NCBI GenBank assembly: GCA_038216465.1
Contig: JBBQQC010000008.1
Span: forward strand, 53,610 to 117,609
Source: JACCZX01 sp038216465
GTDB lineage: Bacteria > Pseudomonadota > Gammaproteobacteria > Burkholderiales > Burkholderiaceae_F
Direction of reading: 5' to 3'
Length of the DNA stretch: 64,000 nt
Below are positions 35,301 to 43,083 of this stretch, piece after piece (the stretch's first letter is position 1; each line of letters starts with the position of its first letter). Both the position numbers and the translations under genes were made by a program. The notes beneath the pieces are model-generated. The model saw only the letters and a list, made by a program, of their open reading frames with translations, was not told where the DNA came from and made no database searches.

Positions 35301-38142
35301 AGGAGAAAGCATCGATCTCGTACGCCAACTCGTCCAGGCCCACGCGTACTGGCGACTTAAAGGGCTTGCGGTCGATCTGGTGATCTGGAACGACGATCAC
35401 GATGTCTACCGCCAGCAATTGCAGGAGCAGATCCTCGGGCTGATCGCAGCCGGCGTCGAGGCGCACTTCGTCGATCGCCCCGGAGGCATTTTCGTGCGAC
35501 AGGCGGAACAGATATCAAATGAAGATCGTCTTCTGTTCGAATCGGTTGCGCGTGTGATCATCTCCGACGTGCGCGGCACGCTGGCCGAACAGGTAAGCCG
35601 CCGTGCGCCGGTCGACGTGCGGGTGCCGCGCCTAGCGCCAACGCGCGGCTATCGCCCCGAGCCGCCGCTCGAGCCCGTTCTCGACGATCTGATCCTGTTC
35701 AATGGGCGCGGCGGTTTCACGCCCGATGGGCGCGAGTACGTGATCGCGCCGCCTGCGGGCGAAGCAACGCCGGCGCCTTGGGTCAACGTGCTAGCGAATC
35801 CGCACTTCGGAACCGTCATCTCCGAAAGCGGCAAGGCGTACACGTGGGGTACCAACGCACACCTGTATCGGTTGACACCGTGGCACAACGACGCGATTGG
35901 TGAAGCGAACGGCGAGGCGCTTTACATCCGCGACGAAGACAACGGCCACGTTTGGTCACCAAGTTCATCGGATCTTTCGACCTCTGAAGGCATCGCGCCC
36001 ACCGTGACACGCCACGGGTTTGGCTACAGCGTATTCGAGCGCATCGAGGATGACGTTCACTCCGAGCTGACGGTGTTCGTGGCGCTCGACGCTTCGATCA
36101 AGTTTTCGGTGCTGAAATTATCGAATCGGTCGGAGCGTCCGCGCCGCCTGTCGGCCACCGGTTACGTCGAATGGGTATTGGGCGATCTGCGCACGAAGTC
36201 CGCGATGCACATAACGACCGAGGTCGACGCGAGGACAGGCGCCCTCTACGCCCGTAATCCCTACAACTCGGAGTTCGCCGAATGGATCAGCTTCTTCGAT
36301 GTCGATGATCCCGCGCGCACCGTCACCGGCGATCGCACCGAGTTCATCGGCCGCAATCGCACGTGGCTCGCGCCGGCGGCACTGCGACGTACGCGGCTAT
36401 CGGGCCGTGTCGGCGCAGCGCTGGATCCGTGCGCGGCGATGCAGGTAACGCTCGATCTCGCACCGGAGCAGGAACGTGAAATCGTATTCCGCCTTGGTGC
36501 CGCCAACAACGCCGCGGCCGCCACCGCGCTGGTACAGCGCTTCCGCGGCGTCGCAGTGGCCCATCAAGCGCTCGAAGCGGTTACGCAACACTGGCAGCAC
36601 ACGCTCGCGGCGGTCCAGGTCGAAACGCCCGACGCCGCGCTCAATGTGCTGACCAACGGCTGGCTGGTGTATCAGACGATGGCGTGCCGCTTGTGGGCGA
36701 GAAGCGGCTACTACCAGTCGGGCGGCGCCTATGGATTCCGCGATCAGCTGCAGGACGTGATGTCGCTGGTGCACACCGAGCCCGGTGCAATGCGCACGCA
36801 GATCGCGCTGTGCGCCAGCCGCCAGTTCGTCGAAGGCGACGTACAGCACTGGTGGCACCCACCGTCGGGGCGCGGTGTGCGCACGCACTGCTCGGACGAT
36901 TACTTGTGGCTACCGCTGGCGACCAGCCGCTATGTTGTCGCGACGGGCGATAAGTCGATTCTCGACGAGACGTCGCGCTTTCTGGAAGGGCGTCCGGTCA
37001 ATGCCGAAGACGATTCGTACTACGACATGCCGGTGCGATCCGACGAGAGCGCCGATGTTTATCAGCATTGCGTGCGCGCGATCCTGCACGGACTCACGTT
37101 CGGGGAGCACGGGCTGCCGCTGATCGGTTCCGGTGACTGGAACGACGGCATGAACCTGATCGGTATGCGCGGCAAGGGTGAAAGCGTGTGGCTCGCATTT
37201 TTCCTGTGCTTCGTGCTGCGTCAATTCGCGCCGGTGGCACGGCTGCGCGGCGACACCTCGTTTGCGGCGCGCTGCGAGCACGAAGCCACGCAGCTTTCGG
37301 CGCGGATCGAGCAGAACGCATGGGACGGCGACTGGTATCGCCGTGCTTACTTCGACGACGGCACACCGCTCGGCTCGAAGAGCAACACTGACTGCCAGAT
37401 CGATTCGATCTCGCAAAGCTGGTCGGTGCTGTCGGGCGCAGGCGACACGGCGCGCTCGCGCCGCGCAATGGACGCGGTTTATGCGCGCCTGGTGCGACGC
37501 GAGCACGCGCTGATCCAGCTGCTCGATCCACCATTTGACAAGTCGGGCATGGATCCCGGATACATCCGTGGCTACGTGCCTGGCGTGCGCGAAAACGGCG
37601 GCCAGTACACGCACGCTGCAATATGGACCGCGATGGCATTCGCCGCGCTGGGCGACAGCCGCCGCGCGTGGGAGCTGACGTCAATGATCAACCCGGTCAA
37701 CCACGGCCGCACCGCGGAGGCAACGGCGATCTACAAAGTCGAGCCGTACGTTGTCGCCGCCGACGTCTACGCGGTCGCACCGCATACGGGGCGCGGCGGG
37801 TGGACCTGGTACACCGGCTCGGCCGGCTGGATGTACCGGCTGATCGTCGAATCGCTGCTGGGGCTGAAGCGTGAAGGTGATCGGCTGCACATCACACCCT
37901 GCCTGCCCACCGAGTGGAATGAATTCAAGCTCCGCTATCGCTACCGCGAAACCGAATACCGGATCACCGTGCTTCGGTTTGAACCAGAACACGACGAGGA
38001 GCCCGCTCCGACGCGCATTACAGTCGATGGCATCGCACTCGATACGGATTACTTGCTGCTGATCGATGATCAACGACCGCATAACGTCGAGGTGCGAGTT
38101 CACGCCGCAACGCTGACGGGCACACCGCTGCACGCGGGATAA
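29305..38142 (+). CDS. ndvB: Cyclic beta-1,2-glucan synthase (NdvB/Cgs-like), 2945 aa
   Basis: A giant inner-membrane enzyme with the full family layout. The N-terminal region is helical. The GT84 glycosyltransferase between about residues 480 and 900 has DTDTQLPRDSARQM and RRHRWIRGDWQLVGWL, flanked by hydrophobic spans near 430-495, 855-900 and 985-1020. The PF10091 cyclisation-type domain lies near 1360-1600 (MDYSFLFDKVRRQF, MAHHHGMSLLAF). Two beta-sandwich modules start near 1655 and 2135. The C-terminal GH94 domain contains GSGDWNDGMNLIG near 2607. Known enzymes elongate and cyclise beta-1,2-glucan from UDP-glucose, and the GH94 part trims chain length by phosphorolysis. The TTG start gives the family N-terminal region (EEAPLRSELFSADQMEQYGK). 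No NdvA exporter gene is present. The frame is intact over 8.8 kb. Confidence 0.95.
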   Translation: MRASSSSILGHLTQFKTRFSTGALSLASSVEEAPLRSELFSADQMEQYGKTLAAAHKVTSRRTRDPLLARLADNEAALVGVCNLLTASLTAHQRITPAGEWLIDNFHLIEEQIATAKRHLPRGYSRELPRLAGGPSAGLPRVYDIALETISHGDGLVDAHRLSRFVAAYQTVTALKLGELWAIPIMLRLALIENLRRVGVRMAAGRADHDLATVWADQMMAIAESDPKNLILVIADMARSSPPLGSAFVAELTRRLQGQSPALALALTWIEQQLAESHLTIDQLVQLEAQLQASHQVSISNSIGSLRLLSAIDWREFVEQMSVVEKILREDPAGVHASMEFATRDSYRHATEQIARHSILSESEVAARVIELARAGANTGDPTADPRTSHVGYYLVDQGVAALESAVGVKRSGLASLRAFGRRRPLPVYLGTIAAITGALTAVLIARAFSGLGTPNSDGSIVLLVVVVALTLLATSQLAVAIVNWLATLLVTPHSLPRMDYSEGIVPDARTLVVVPTLLTDREGVENLVEGIEVRFLANRDPSLHFALLTDFPDAAEETLPTDAPLLQLARDGVSALNRTYGGDEADDRFYLLHRPRRFNPQQRAWMGKERKRGKLEDLNSLLRGNPGDAFSSIVGNIEPLRQVKYVITLDTDTQLPRDSARQMIGVMAHPLNRPQFDRQQPDRPQAVPQRIVTTGYGILQPRVAVSLPGTRRSPYARLYSGEPGLDPYTRTVSDVYQDVAGEGSFIGKGIYDVDAFEAALAARLPDNRILSHDLLEGCYARSGLLSDVELYEQFPVRYSADVARRHRWIRGDWQLVGWLRARVPTADGQRVRNPLSWLSHWKIFDNLRRSLVPTALLLLLLGGWALREPLLWTALVIGVLLVPSLATALTDLIRKPTHAPLEQHVIAVARTARVHFMQALLALAWLPYEAFYSLDAILRTLWRVAISHRRLLDWKPSNIVERQLEEGDGANLDVVYRTMWIAPAIAVLTWTVMPAMNVSALRIAAPILLLWLVSPALAWWVSRPLAPRTEELALGQIQFLRRLARRTWGYFETYVNAEENWLPPDNVQQKNGIVIAHRTSPTNMGLALLADMTAHDFGYQSTGQLVTRATNALRTMQSLDRYRGHFFNWYDTHTLAPLTPRYISTVDSGNLAGHLLTLRVGLAALADAPIVHPGWLRGVDDTLQVLRETIETPAPRVIVRFMAALDGAAAEREVSLDSVWRHVDALAARAVDVAAHYAALPAVAPAPPVFAGPEVSDGADQRLIEGQGWAQALARQCVGLREELLLLAPWLPVPKPAGNTAASAGGDATVPTLRALATAGTPVDAARPECAALYAQGAARARERIEAIDQLAHLASEFARMDYSFLFDKVRRQFVIGYNVSDMRTDASYYDLLASEARLANFVAIAQGRLPQESWFALGRLLTAAGGEPLLLSWSGSMFEYLMPVLIMPTYENTLLDQTYSAAVQRQIEYGRQRGVAWGVSECGYNAVDALDNYQYRAFGVPGLGLKRGLADDLVIAPYASALALMVTPEAACANLQRLAGDGLYARFGLFEAVDYTPSRQRRGESRSIVQSFMAHHHGMSLLAFSHALLHRPMQKRFESDPQFKATLLLLQERIPRATPFYATATIAPELRVGSASAEPPVRVLTTPHTPVPEVHLLSNGRYHVMVTNSGGGSSRWKDFAITRWREDATCDNWGMFCYLRDVASGEFWSLAYQPTQRVAERYEAIFTEGRAEFRRRDLDIETHTEIVVSPEDDIELRRVRITNRGRTRRTIEITSYAEMVLAPPAADALHAAFSNLFVQTEVIARRAAILCTRRPRSRDEHTPISFQLMTAHGNTGVPSFETDRVRFVGRGGTVAAPHALTRRGGLSGSAGSVLDPIAAIRQQLTIDGGESATVDIVCGVADTRDAVLGLIEKYQDRRLADRVFDLTWTHSQVVLRQLNATEADAQLYGRLASSVLYANAALRGAPGVLMRNRRGQSGLWGYAISGDLPIVLLQIAKGESIDLVRQLVQAHAYWRLKGLAVDLVIWNDDHDVYRQQLQEQILGLIAAGVEAHFVDRPGGIFVRQAEQISNEDRLLFESVARVIISDVRGTLAEQVSRRAPVDVRVPRLAPTRGYRPEPPLEPVLDDLILFNGRGGFTPDGREYVIAPPAGEATPAPWVNVLANPHFGTVISESGKAYTWGTNAHLYRLTPWHNDAIGEANGEALYIRDEDNGHVWSPSSSDLSTSEGIAPTVTRHGFGYSVFERIEDDVHSELTVFVALDASIKFSVLKLSNRSERPRRLSATGYVEWVLGDLRTKSAMHITTEVDARTGALYARNPYNSEFAEWISFFDVDDPARTVTGDRTEFIGRNRTWLAPAALRRTRLSGRVGAALDPCAAMQVTLDLAPEQEREIVFRLGAANNAAAATALVQRFRGVAVAHQALEAVTQHWQHTLAAVQVETPDAALNVLTNGWLVYQTMACRLWARSGYYQSGGAYGFRDQLQDVMSLVHTEPGAMRTQIALCASRQFVEGDVQHWWHPPSGRGVRTHCSDDYLWLPLATSRYVVATGDKSILDETSRFLEGRPVNAEDDSYYDMPVRSDESADVYQHCVRAILHGLTFGEHGLPLIGSGDWNDGMNLIGMRGKGESVWLAFFLCFVLRQFAPVARLRGDTSFAARCEHEATQLSARIEQNAWDGDWYRRAYFDDGTPLGSKSNTDCQIDSISQSWSVLSGAGDTARSRRAMDAVYARLVRREHALIQLLDPPFDKSGMDPGYIRGYVPGVRENGGQYTHAAIWTAMAFAALGDSRRAWELTSMINPVNHGRTAEATAIYKVEPYVVAADVYAVAPHTGRGGWTWYTGSAGWMYRLIVESLLGLKREGDRLHITPCLPTEWNEFKLRYRYRETEYRITVLRFEPEHDEEPAPTRITVDGIALDTDYLLLIDDQRPHNVEVRVHAATLTGTPLHAG

Positions 38143-38157
38143 GGCATCTGAACTACC

Positions 38158-38182
38158 GCGCATCAGCAGATCGCTGACGCGC
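38158..38182. terminator. Imperfect hairpin between convergent ndvB and lptG
   Basis: GCGCATCAGC (38158-38167) pairs with GCTGACGCGC (38173-38182) around a five-base loop, with one A.C mismatch. It fills the short gap between two convergent stop codons, where a bidirectional terminator is expected. There is no T-run on either side, so the call is tentative. Confidence 0.35.
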
Positions 38183-38186
38183 AAAC

Positions 38187-39329
38187 CTATCGACGCTCGA
38201 TCCAATACAACGCACTCATCGCTGCCGCCAGAACAACCAGGCTCGGCAACGCAGCAACGATGATCGGTGGCCATGTGTTCAGCAATCCGAGGTGCGCAAA
38301 CAATTTGTTGAGTCCGTAGAAAGCCACGCCGATCATTACGCCGGTGAAGATCTTCAGACTCATCCCGCCCGACCGCACGTGCATGAACGCAAATGGCAGT
38401 GCCAGCGCCATCATCACCAGCACCGCCCATGGATAAAACAGCTTGCCCCAGAACGCGATCTCGTAGCGCTCGGTCTGCTGGCGGTTGTCCGCCAGATGCT
38501 GGATGTACTGAGCGAGGTCCCATCCGGCCATGCGCTCGGGCTGCACGATCATCACACCGAAAATATCGGGCTTCAATTCAGATGACCATGCAAGCTGCTC
38601 GGACTTTACGACTTCGGTGCGCGCGGCTTTCACCTGCGGAACTGACGCCTCCGCAGTCGGGCCCGGCAAGCGCGTCTCGACCACGTTGGACAGGGTCCAA
38701 CCACTGCCGGACTCATAACGCCCGGCTTCGGCGGTCATGATCGAACGCAGCTTGTAATCGCGATCGAATTCGAACACCCGCCAGTCGCGGGTACTTCCAT
38801 CAGGCGACACCTGCCGCACGTTGATGAAACGAAACGCGCCGATCCGGCCGCCCGGCTCCTTTACAACGTCGCGTACCCACACGCCGGAGCGAAACTCGCG
38901 CACGCTGATCGCCGAGCCGGTGGCCTGCAGGCGTGCCCTCTGCGCCAGCTGCTCGGCCGGCGGCGAGATGAACTCGCCGAGCAGATAGGTCAACGCCACG
39001 ATCAACAGACCGATGCCGACCAGGCTGCTCATCAACCGACGCGTGCTCATGCCAGACACCCGCATGATCGTGAACTCGGAATTGGCAGCGAGCTTCGACA
39101 GCGCGTAGATCGTTCCGATCAGCGCCGCAATCGGCATCAATTCGTAAGTGCGCGACGGCAGCGTCAGCGCAACATAGAAGAGCGCGTCACGAAAGCGAAA
39201 CCCGCGCCGCCCGATCTCGTCTAGCTGCGCCACCATGTCGAAAAACAGAAACAGCGCCAATAAAGCGAACAAAACGAACAAACTTGCGCTTGCGATTTCG
39301 AGCCACAAGTAGCGGCGAATGGTTTTCAC
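38187..39329 (-). CDS. lptG: LPS export ABC transporter permease LptG
   Basis: A 380-aa inner-membrane protein of the YjgP/YjgQ family, one of two permeases of the LptB2FGC complex that extracts lipopolysaccharide from the inner membrane. It starts KTIRRYLWLEIASASLFVLF. It has N-terminal spans, the conserved ALPSRTYELMPIAALIGTIYALSKLA-type segment (seen here as SRTYELMPIAALIGTIYAL), a periplasmic beta-jellyroll in the middle and three C-terminal spans. The GTG start overlaps the lptF stop (GTGA). It is downstream of lptF and convergent with ndvB. Confidence 0.95.
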   Translation of the reverse strand: MKTIRRYLWLEIASASLFVLFALLALFLFFDMVAQLDEIGRRGFRFRDALFYVALTLPSRTYELMPIAALIGTIYALSKLAANSEFTIMRVSGMSTRRLMSSLVGIGLLIVALTYLLGEFISPPAEQLAQRARLQATGSAISVREFRSGVWVRDVVKEPGGRIGAFRFINVRQVSPDGSTRDWRVFEFDRDYKLRSIMTAEAGRYESGSGWTLSNVVETRLPGPTAEASVPQVKAARTEVVKSEQLAWSSELKPDIFGVMIVQPERMAGWDLAQYIQHLADNRQQTERYEIAFWGKLFYPWAVLVMMALALPFAFMHVRSGGMSLKIFTGVMIGVAFYGLNKLFAHLGLLNTWPPIIVAALPSLVVLAAAMSALYWIERR

Positions 39330-40441
39330 GGGACTTGCTCCGGCTTACCCTTCGATGCTCGCAGCCATTGCGGAAGCCAGCGTTGCATGAACACGCGCCG
39401 TGCAAACAGTGCGACCACAAGCGCGAGAAACAACGCGTGCACCACCCAGACGCCGATATAAAACGTCAGCCTGCCCTGCTGCACATACGCCTGCACGGTA
39501 TTCATTACGTTCAGATAGAAAGTAAAGAGCAGCACAGCAACAATCAGGTTGAACGATCTTCCGACACGCGGATTCACGTAGGCCAGCGGAACCGCAAGCA
39601 GGCTGACTAGCAGCGCCATGATCGGCAACCCGACGCGCCACAACATCTCGCCGAGATTCAATGGCGTCGGCTCGGCCAACAGCTGCGCCAACGTGAGCGT
39701 TTTCGCGCGGCGCTCGCCGATAGGCTGATCGGCGCGGCTCTCGAGCCGCACCGCATACCGATCGAACTCCATCGCTCGGTACTCGAGTTTGCCCGGTGTA
39801 CCTTCATAACGTCGACCCTGTTCGAGCACGAGGAACCGATCGCCGTTCTTGGCGACTTCGATCACGCCTCTCGACGCGACGATCAATCCCTCGCGGTTCT
39901 GGCTCCGCATGCTGACGAATACGTTGCGCACGTGGCCGTCGAGCACGTCAACCGACTCGACGAAGAACACACGATCGGCGTCGCCCGACTCGATGAAACG
40001 CCCGGGTGCAACGCGACTTACGTCATCACGCTTCTCGAACCGCTCGCGGCTCTCTTCGATCTGCGAGTTCGACCACGGGGTGACAAACAACGCCAGTAAA
40101 GCGATTGATACGACGATGGGCCACGCGAAGCGCAGCACTGGTGTGATCCACGCCGTCAGGCTGTAGCCGGCCGTAAACCACACGACCATTTCGGAATCGC
40201 GGTAGGAGCGTGTCAGCGTCATCAGCACCGACACGAACAGGGTCAGCGTGAGAATGATCGGCAGCCACGTAAGCGCAGTCAGCGCAACCAGCTCGAAGAC
40301 CGCCTGGTTGTCGACCCTGCCGCCGGCGGCTTGGCCGATGATGCGCACCAGACCGACCGAAAATAGGATCGAAAACAGAACGGTGAAAACCGCGCTCGCG
40401 GTGCTGGTCAACTCGGAGATGAGCGAGCGCCGGAAAATCAT
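39326..40441 (-). CDS. lptF: LPS export ABC transporter permease LptF
   Basis: A 371-aa partner of LptG. It begins MIFRRSLISELTSTASAVFTV and has six predicted spans in a 3+3 arrangement around a periplasmic domain (RFIESGDADRVFFVESVD, YEGTPGKLEYRAMEFDRY). It is transcribed away from pepA, the order commonly seen in beta- and gammaproteobacteria, which supports the assignment. The stop overlaps the lptG start, so the two subunits should be made in equal amounts. Confidence 0.95.
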   Translation of the reverse strand: MIFRRSLISELTSTASAVFTVLFSILFSVGLVRIIGQAAGGRVDNQAVFELVALTALTWLPIILTLTLFVSVLMTLTRSYRDSEMVVWFTAGYSLTAWITPVLRFAWPIVVSIALLALFVTPWSNSQIEESRERFEKRDDVSRVAPGRFIESGDADRVFFVESVDVLDGHVRNVFVSMRSQNREGLIVASRGVIEVAKNGDRFLVLEQGRRYEGTPGKLEYRAMEFDRYAVRLESRADQPIGERRAKTLTLAQLLAEPTPLNLGEMLWRVGLPIMALLVSLLAVPLAYVNPRVGRSFNLIVAVLLFTFYLNVMNTVQAYVQQGRLTFYIGVWVVHALFLALVVALFARRVFMQRWLPQWLRASKGKPEQVP

Positions 40442-40603
40442 CGTGGCGGCAACGCGTCGCTGAAGGAAAGACGCGGCCTGGGGCTATATACTGCCTCGCC
40501 CGCCGCAAGCGGCCCTGCGCTGCACACAATCGCGAGACACGTGATGGGCAAAGCGGCTAGGCAGTTGCAAACACAGAACAACGAGGCGAAGGGAGAAGCG
40601 CCG
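40442..40603. promoter_or_regulatory. Divergent lptF / pepA control region
   Basis: This 160-base gap separates the divergent starts. A TATACT at 40487-40492 on the plus strand is the best -10-like box for pepA, but no good -35 lies at the usual distance. No operator is evident. An in-frame GTG at 40541 exists but lacks the ribosome site that precedes 40604. Confidence 0.35.
40589..40598 (+). promoter_or_regulatory. Ribosome binding site fixing the pepA start
   Basis: AAGGGAGAAG lies about six to seven bases before ATG 40604. It favours this codon over the upstream GTG/ATG pair at 40541/40544, and the product then begins with the typical MEFITAVG. Confidence 0.65.
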
Positions 40604-42079
40604 ATGGAATTTATCACAGCGGTCGGCCGGCCCGACGCTATCAAGACGGACGCCATCGTGGTCGGCGTACATGCCGGTGGCGAGTTGACCCCGACCGCAA
40701 AGGCGCTCGACGGCGCCAGCCGGGGTGCGATCAAGGCTGCGGTCAAGAGCGGCGACATGACCGGCAAGCGTGGCACCGTTTTGCCGCTGTTGGGTCTGTC
40801 CGGGGTCATGTCACCGCGCGTACTGTTGACGGGCCTGGGCGCCAAAGAGGAGTTCAATGAGCGGCACTTTACCGACGCGGTGCGCTTTAGCGTGAAGGCC
40901 TTCAACGGCGCCGCCAAGAACGTGACCGTTGCTTCACTCGACTGGCACGTAAAGGGTCGTGATGCCGAATGGCAAGCGTGCAGCACGGCAATCGCCGCGC
41001 GCGAAACATCGTTTCGCACCGACGAATTGAAGAGCAAGCGCGAGCCCGAAGTCAATGGCGCCGCCACCGTTGGGCTGCTGTTGAAAGCACGCAACGCGGG
41101 TGCCGAGCGCGGCCTTCGTTACGGCAGCGCGATTTCGAATGGCATGGAGCTGACGAAACGGCTGGGCAATTTGCCGCCCAATATCTGCACGCCGAGTTTT
41201 CTCGCCGACGAGGCGCGCAAGATGGCGAAGCAGTGGAAGCTCGATATCGAAGTGCTTGAAACGAAGCAGATTGAAGCGCTGAAAATGGGTTCGTTCCTGT
41301 CGGTCGCCAAGGGATCGGCGCAGCCACCGCGGCTGATCGTACTGAAGTACAAAGGTGCGACCAAGGGCGCGCCGATCGTGCTGGTCGGCAAAGGCATCAC
41401 GTTCGACTCGGGTGGAATTTCGATCAAGCCCGGCGCGGCGATGGACGAGATGAAGTTCGACATGTGCGGCGCTGCCAGCGTGATCGGCACGATGCGTGCG
41501 CTGGCCGAGTTGAAACTGAAGATCAACGTTGTGGGCGTGGTGGCCGCGTGCGAGAACATGCCGTCGGGCGCTGCGGTCAAACCGGGCGACATAGTCACCT
41601 CCATGTCGGGACAGACGATTGAAATTCTGAACACGGACGCCGAGGGTCGTTTGATCCTGTGTGATGCTCTCACCTACAGCGAGCGCTTTGATCCGGCAGC
41701 AGTCATCAACATTGCGACGCTGACAGGTGCGTGTGTCGTGGCGCTCGGCGGCGTCAACTCGGGTTTGTTTTCGAACAATGACCCACTTGCCGATCAGCTG
41801 ATCAGGGCAAGTCGCGAGGCGAGCGATCCGGCGTGGCGCATGCCGATTGACGACGACTACCAGGAGCAATTGAAATCAAATTTCGCCGACATGGCCAACA
41901 TCGGAACGCCGGGCGCCGGCGCGGTGATCGCCGCGTGCTTCCTGTCGCGCTTCACGAAAGCCTATCCGTGGGCGCATCTTGATATAGCGGGAACGGCGTG
42001 GAAGGGCGGGCCCGCGAAGGGCGCCACCGGCCGCCCGGTGCCGCTGCTGTCCCAGTTTCTGATCGACCGCGCGAAGTAG
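40604..42079 (+). CDS. pepA: Leucyl aminopeptidase (cytosol aminopeptidase, M17)
   Basis: A 491-aa two-metal aminopeptidase releasing N-terminal residues from peptides; in E. coli the homologue also binds DNA. The metal and catalytic segments are VGKGITFDSGGISIKPG (Lys and Asp), KFDMCGAASVIGTM (Asp) and the family signature NTDAEGRLIL (Asp, Glu, Arg). It starts the pepA-holC-(Pro-rich)-valS operon, with holC beginning five bases after its stop region. Confidence 0.96.
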   Translation: MEFITAVGRPDAIKTDAIVVGVHAGGELTPTAKALDGASRGAIKAAVKSGDMTGKRGTVLPLLGLSGVMSPRVLLTGLGAKEEFNERHFTDAVRFSVKAFNGAAKNVTVASLDWHVKGRDAEWQACSTAIAARETSFRTDELKSKREPEVNGAATVGLLLKARNAGAERGLRYGSAISNGMELTKRLGNLPPNICTPSFLADEARKMAKQWKLDIEVLETKQIEALKMGSFLSVAKGSAQPPRLIVLKYKGATKGAPIVLVGKGITFDSGGISIKPGAAMDEMKFDMCGAASVIGTMRALAELKLKINVVGVVAACENMPSGAAVKPGDIVTSMSGQTIEILNTDAEGRLILCDALTYSERFDPAAVINIATLTGACVVALGGVNSGLFSNNDPLADQLIRASREASDPAWRMPIDDDYQEQLKSNFADMANIGTPGAGAVIAACFLSRFTKAYPWAHLDIAGTAWKGGPAKGATGRPVPLLSQFLIDRAK

Positions 42080-42083
42080 TTGA

Positions 42084-42521
42084 GTGACCAGGATTGATTT
42101 CCATATCGGAGTGAACCACCGCGTGCACTATGCGTGCCGTGTGATTCGCAAAGCGCGCAAGACCAACATGCGTGCCGTCGTATACGCCGCCCAGGCCGAG
42201 CGCCTGGCGCAGTTCAACCAGGCTCTGTGGACTTTCTCGGCGCTCGATTTCGTGCCGCACGTCTACGCAGGCTCGCCGCTCGCGGCGGGCACACCCGTGA
42301 TCCTGGCGCCGGATGCCGCCTCCGCGCCCGACAGCGACGTTCTGCTGACGCTCGATGACGATGCGCCGCCGGATTTCGAGAAATTCTTCTCTCGCTACGA
42401 GCGCGTCATCGAAGTCGTTTCGTGCGATGACGACGATCGGCAGCGCGCACGGACACGTTTCAAGGCCTACCGCGAGCGCGGGTTCCAGCCAAACGCGATC
42501 GAAGTGAAAGATGGCGACTAG
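42084..42521 (+). CDS. holC: DNA polymerase III chi subunit
   Basis: A 145-aa protein beginning MTRIDFHIGVNHRVHYACRV, which matches HolC. The segments FSALDFVPHVYAGSPLA and the later FFSRYERVIEVVSCDDDDR fit the chi fold. Chi links the clamp-loader to single-stranded DNA-binding protein. The GTG at 42084 gives the standard N-terminus. The 3' end overlaps the next gene by 11 bases, and the pepA-holC-valS order is a known proteobacterial arrangement. Confidence 0.93.
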   Translation: MTRIDFHIGVNHRVHYACRVIRKARKTNMRAVVYAAQAERLAQFNQALWTFSALDFVPHVYAGSPLAAGTPVILAPDAASAPDSDVLLTLDDDAPPDFEKFFSRYERVIEVVSCDDDDRQRARTRFKAYRERGFQPNAIEVKDGD

Positions 42522-43083
42522 CTCGCGCAAGGCGACTGACCTCGAACGGCTCACCCAGCCCGGCGGCAAGGTGATGCCCGACGACGCCACCATTCCCGTG
42601 CTCACCGAACGGCTGACGCTACCGTCGCTCGACCTCGATATTTCGCTGCCGCAGCCGCCGCCACCGATCGTCGCGCCGATCGCATCGCCGGCACCGCCGC
42701 CACCACCAGCAGCAGCAGTTGAACCGTCACCGGCCGCAGCGCGCCCGGCGCCGCCGCCATCGAGCCTGTTCGGATCCGTCGCATCGGTAGCGCCCGTGTA
42801 TGCGCCTGCACTTCCGTCGGCACCTACCCCCCCACCCCCTCCGCCTGCAATCGACTGGCAGAAAGTAGAAGCCCAGTTGCGCGACAGCCTGCTGCTCGAA
42901 TTGCAACCGCAGCTTTCAGCGGAGCTCGAGCGTCAGGTGCGCGAGCGGTTGCAACCCACGCTGGTGCGGGCGCTGACTGCATTGATTTCGGATCTGCGGC
43001 CGGCGCTCGATTCGACCGTGCGCGAAACCATTGCACGCGCGGTCGCGGCGGAGCTCGAGCGCCAGCGTTCGACTTTGAAGTGA
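42511..43083 (+). CDS. Pro-rich protein with helical C-terminus (PopZ/DUF2497-like layout)
   Basis: A 190-aa protein in three parts. Residues 1-45 are a short polar/hydrophobic lead. Residues 46-112 are a low-complexity Pro/Ala linker with repeated PPPP runs. Residues 113-190 form a strongly helical, charged C-terminal part (IDWQKVEAQLRDSLLLELQ, LRPALDSTVRETIARAVAAE). No signal peptide or membrane span. It overlaps holC upstream and valS downstream (GTGA). The short lead, disordered proline linker, C-terminal oligomerising helices and place before valS recall alphaproteobacterial PopZ (DUF2497). Sequence identity is not evident by eye, so function is unproven. Confidence 0.75.
   Translation: MATSSRKATDLERLTQPGGKVMPDDATIPVLTERLTLPSLDLDISLPQPPPPIVAPIASPAPPPPPAAAVEPSPAAARPAPPPSSLFGSVASVAPVYAPALPSAPTPPPPPPAIDWQKVEAQLRDSLLLELQPQLSAELERQVRERLQPTLVRALTALISDLRPALDSTVRETIARAVAAELERQRSTLK

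Noticed and set aside
29305..38142. Frameshift or fusion of several genes in the 8.8-kb frame
   Set aside because: The domain order GT84, PF10091, beta-sandwiches and GH94 is that of known full-length cyclic glucan synthases, without internal stop or duplication.
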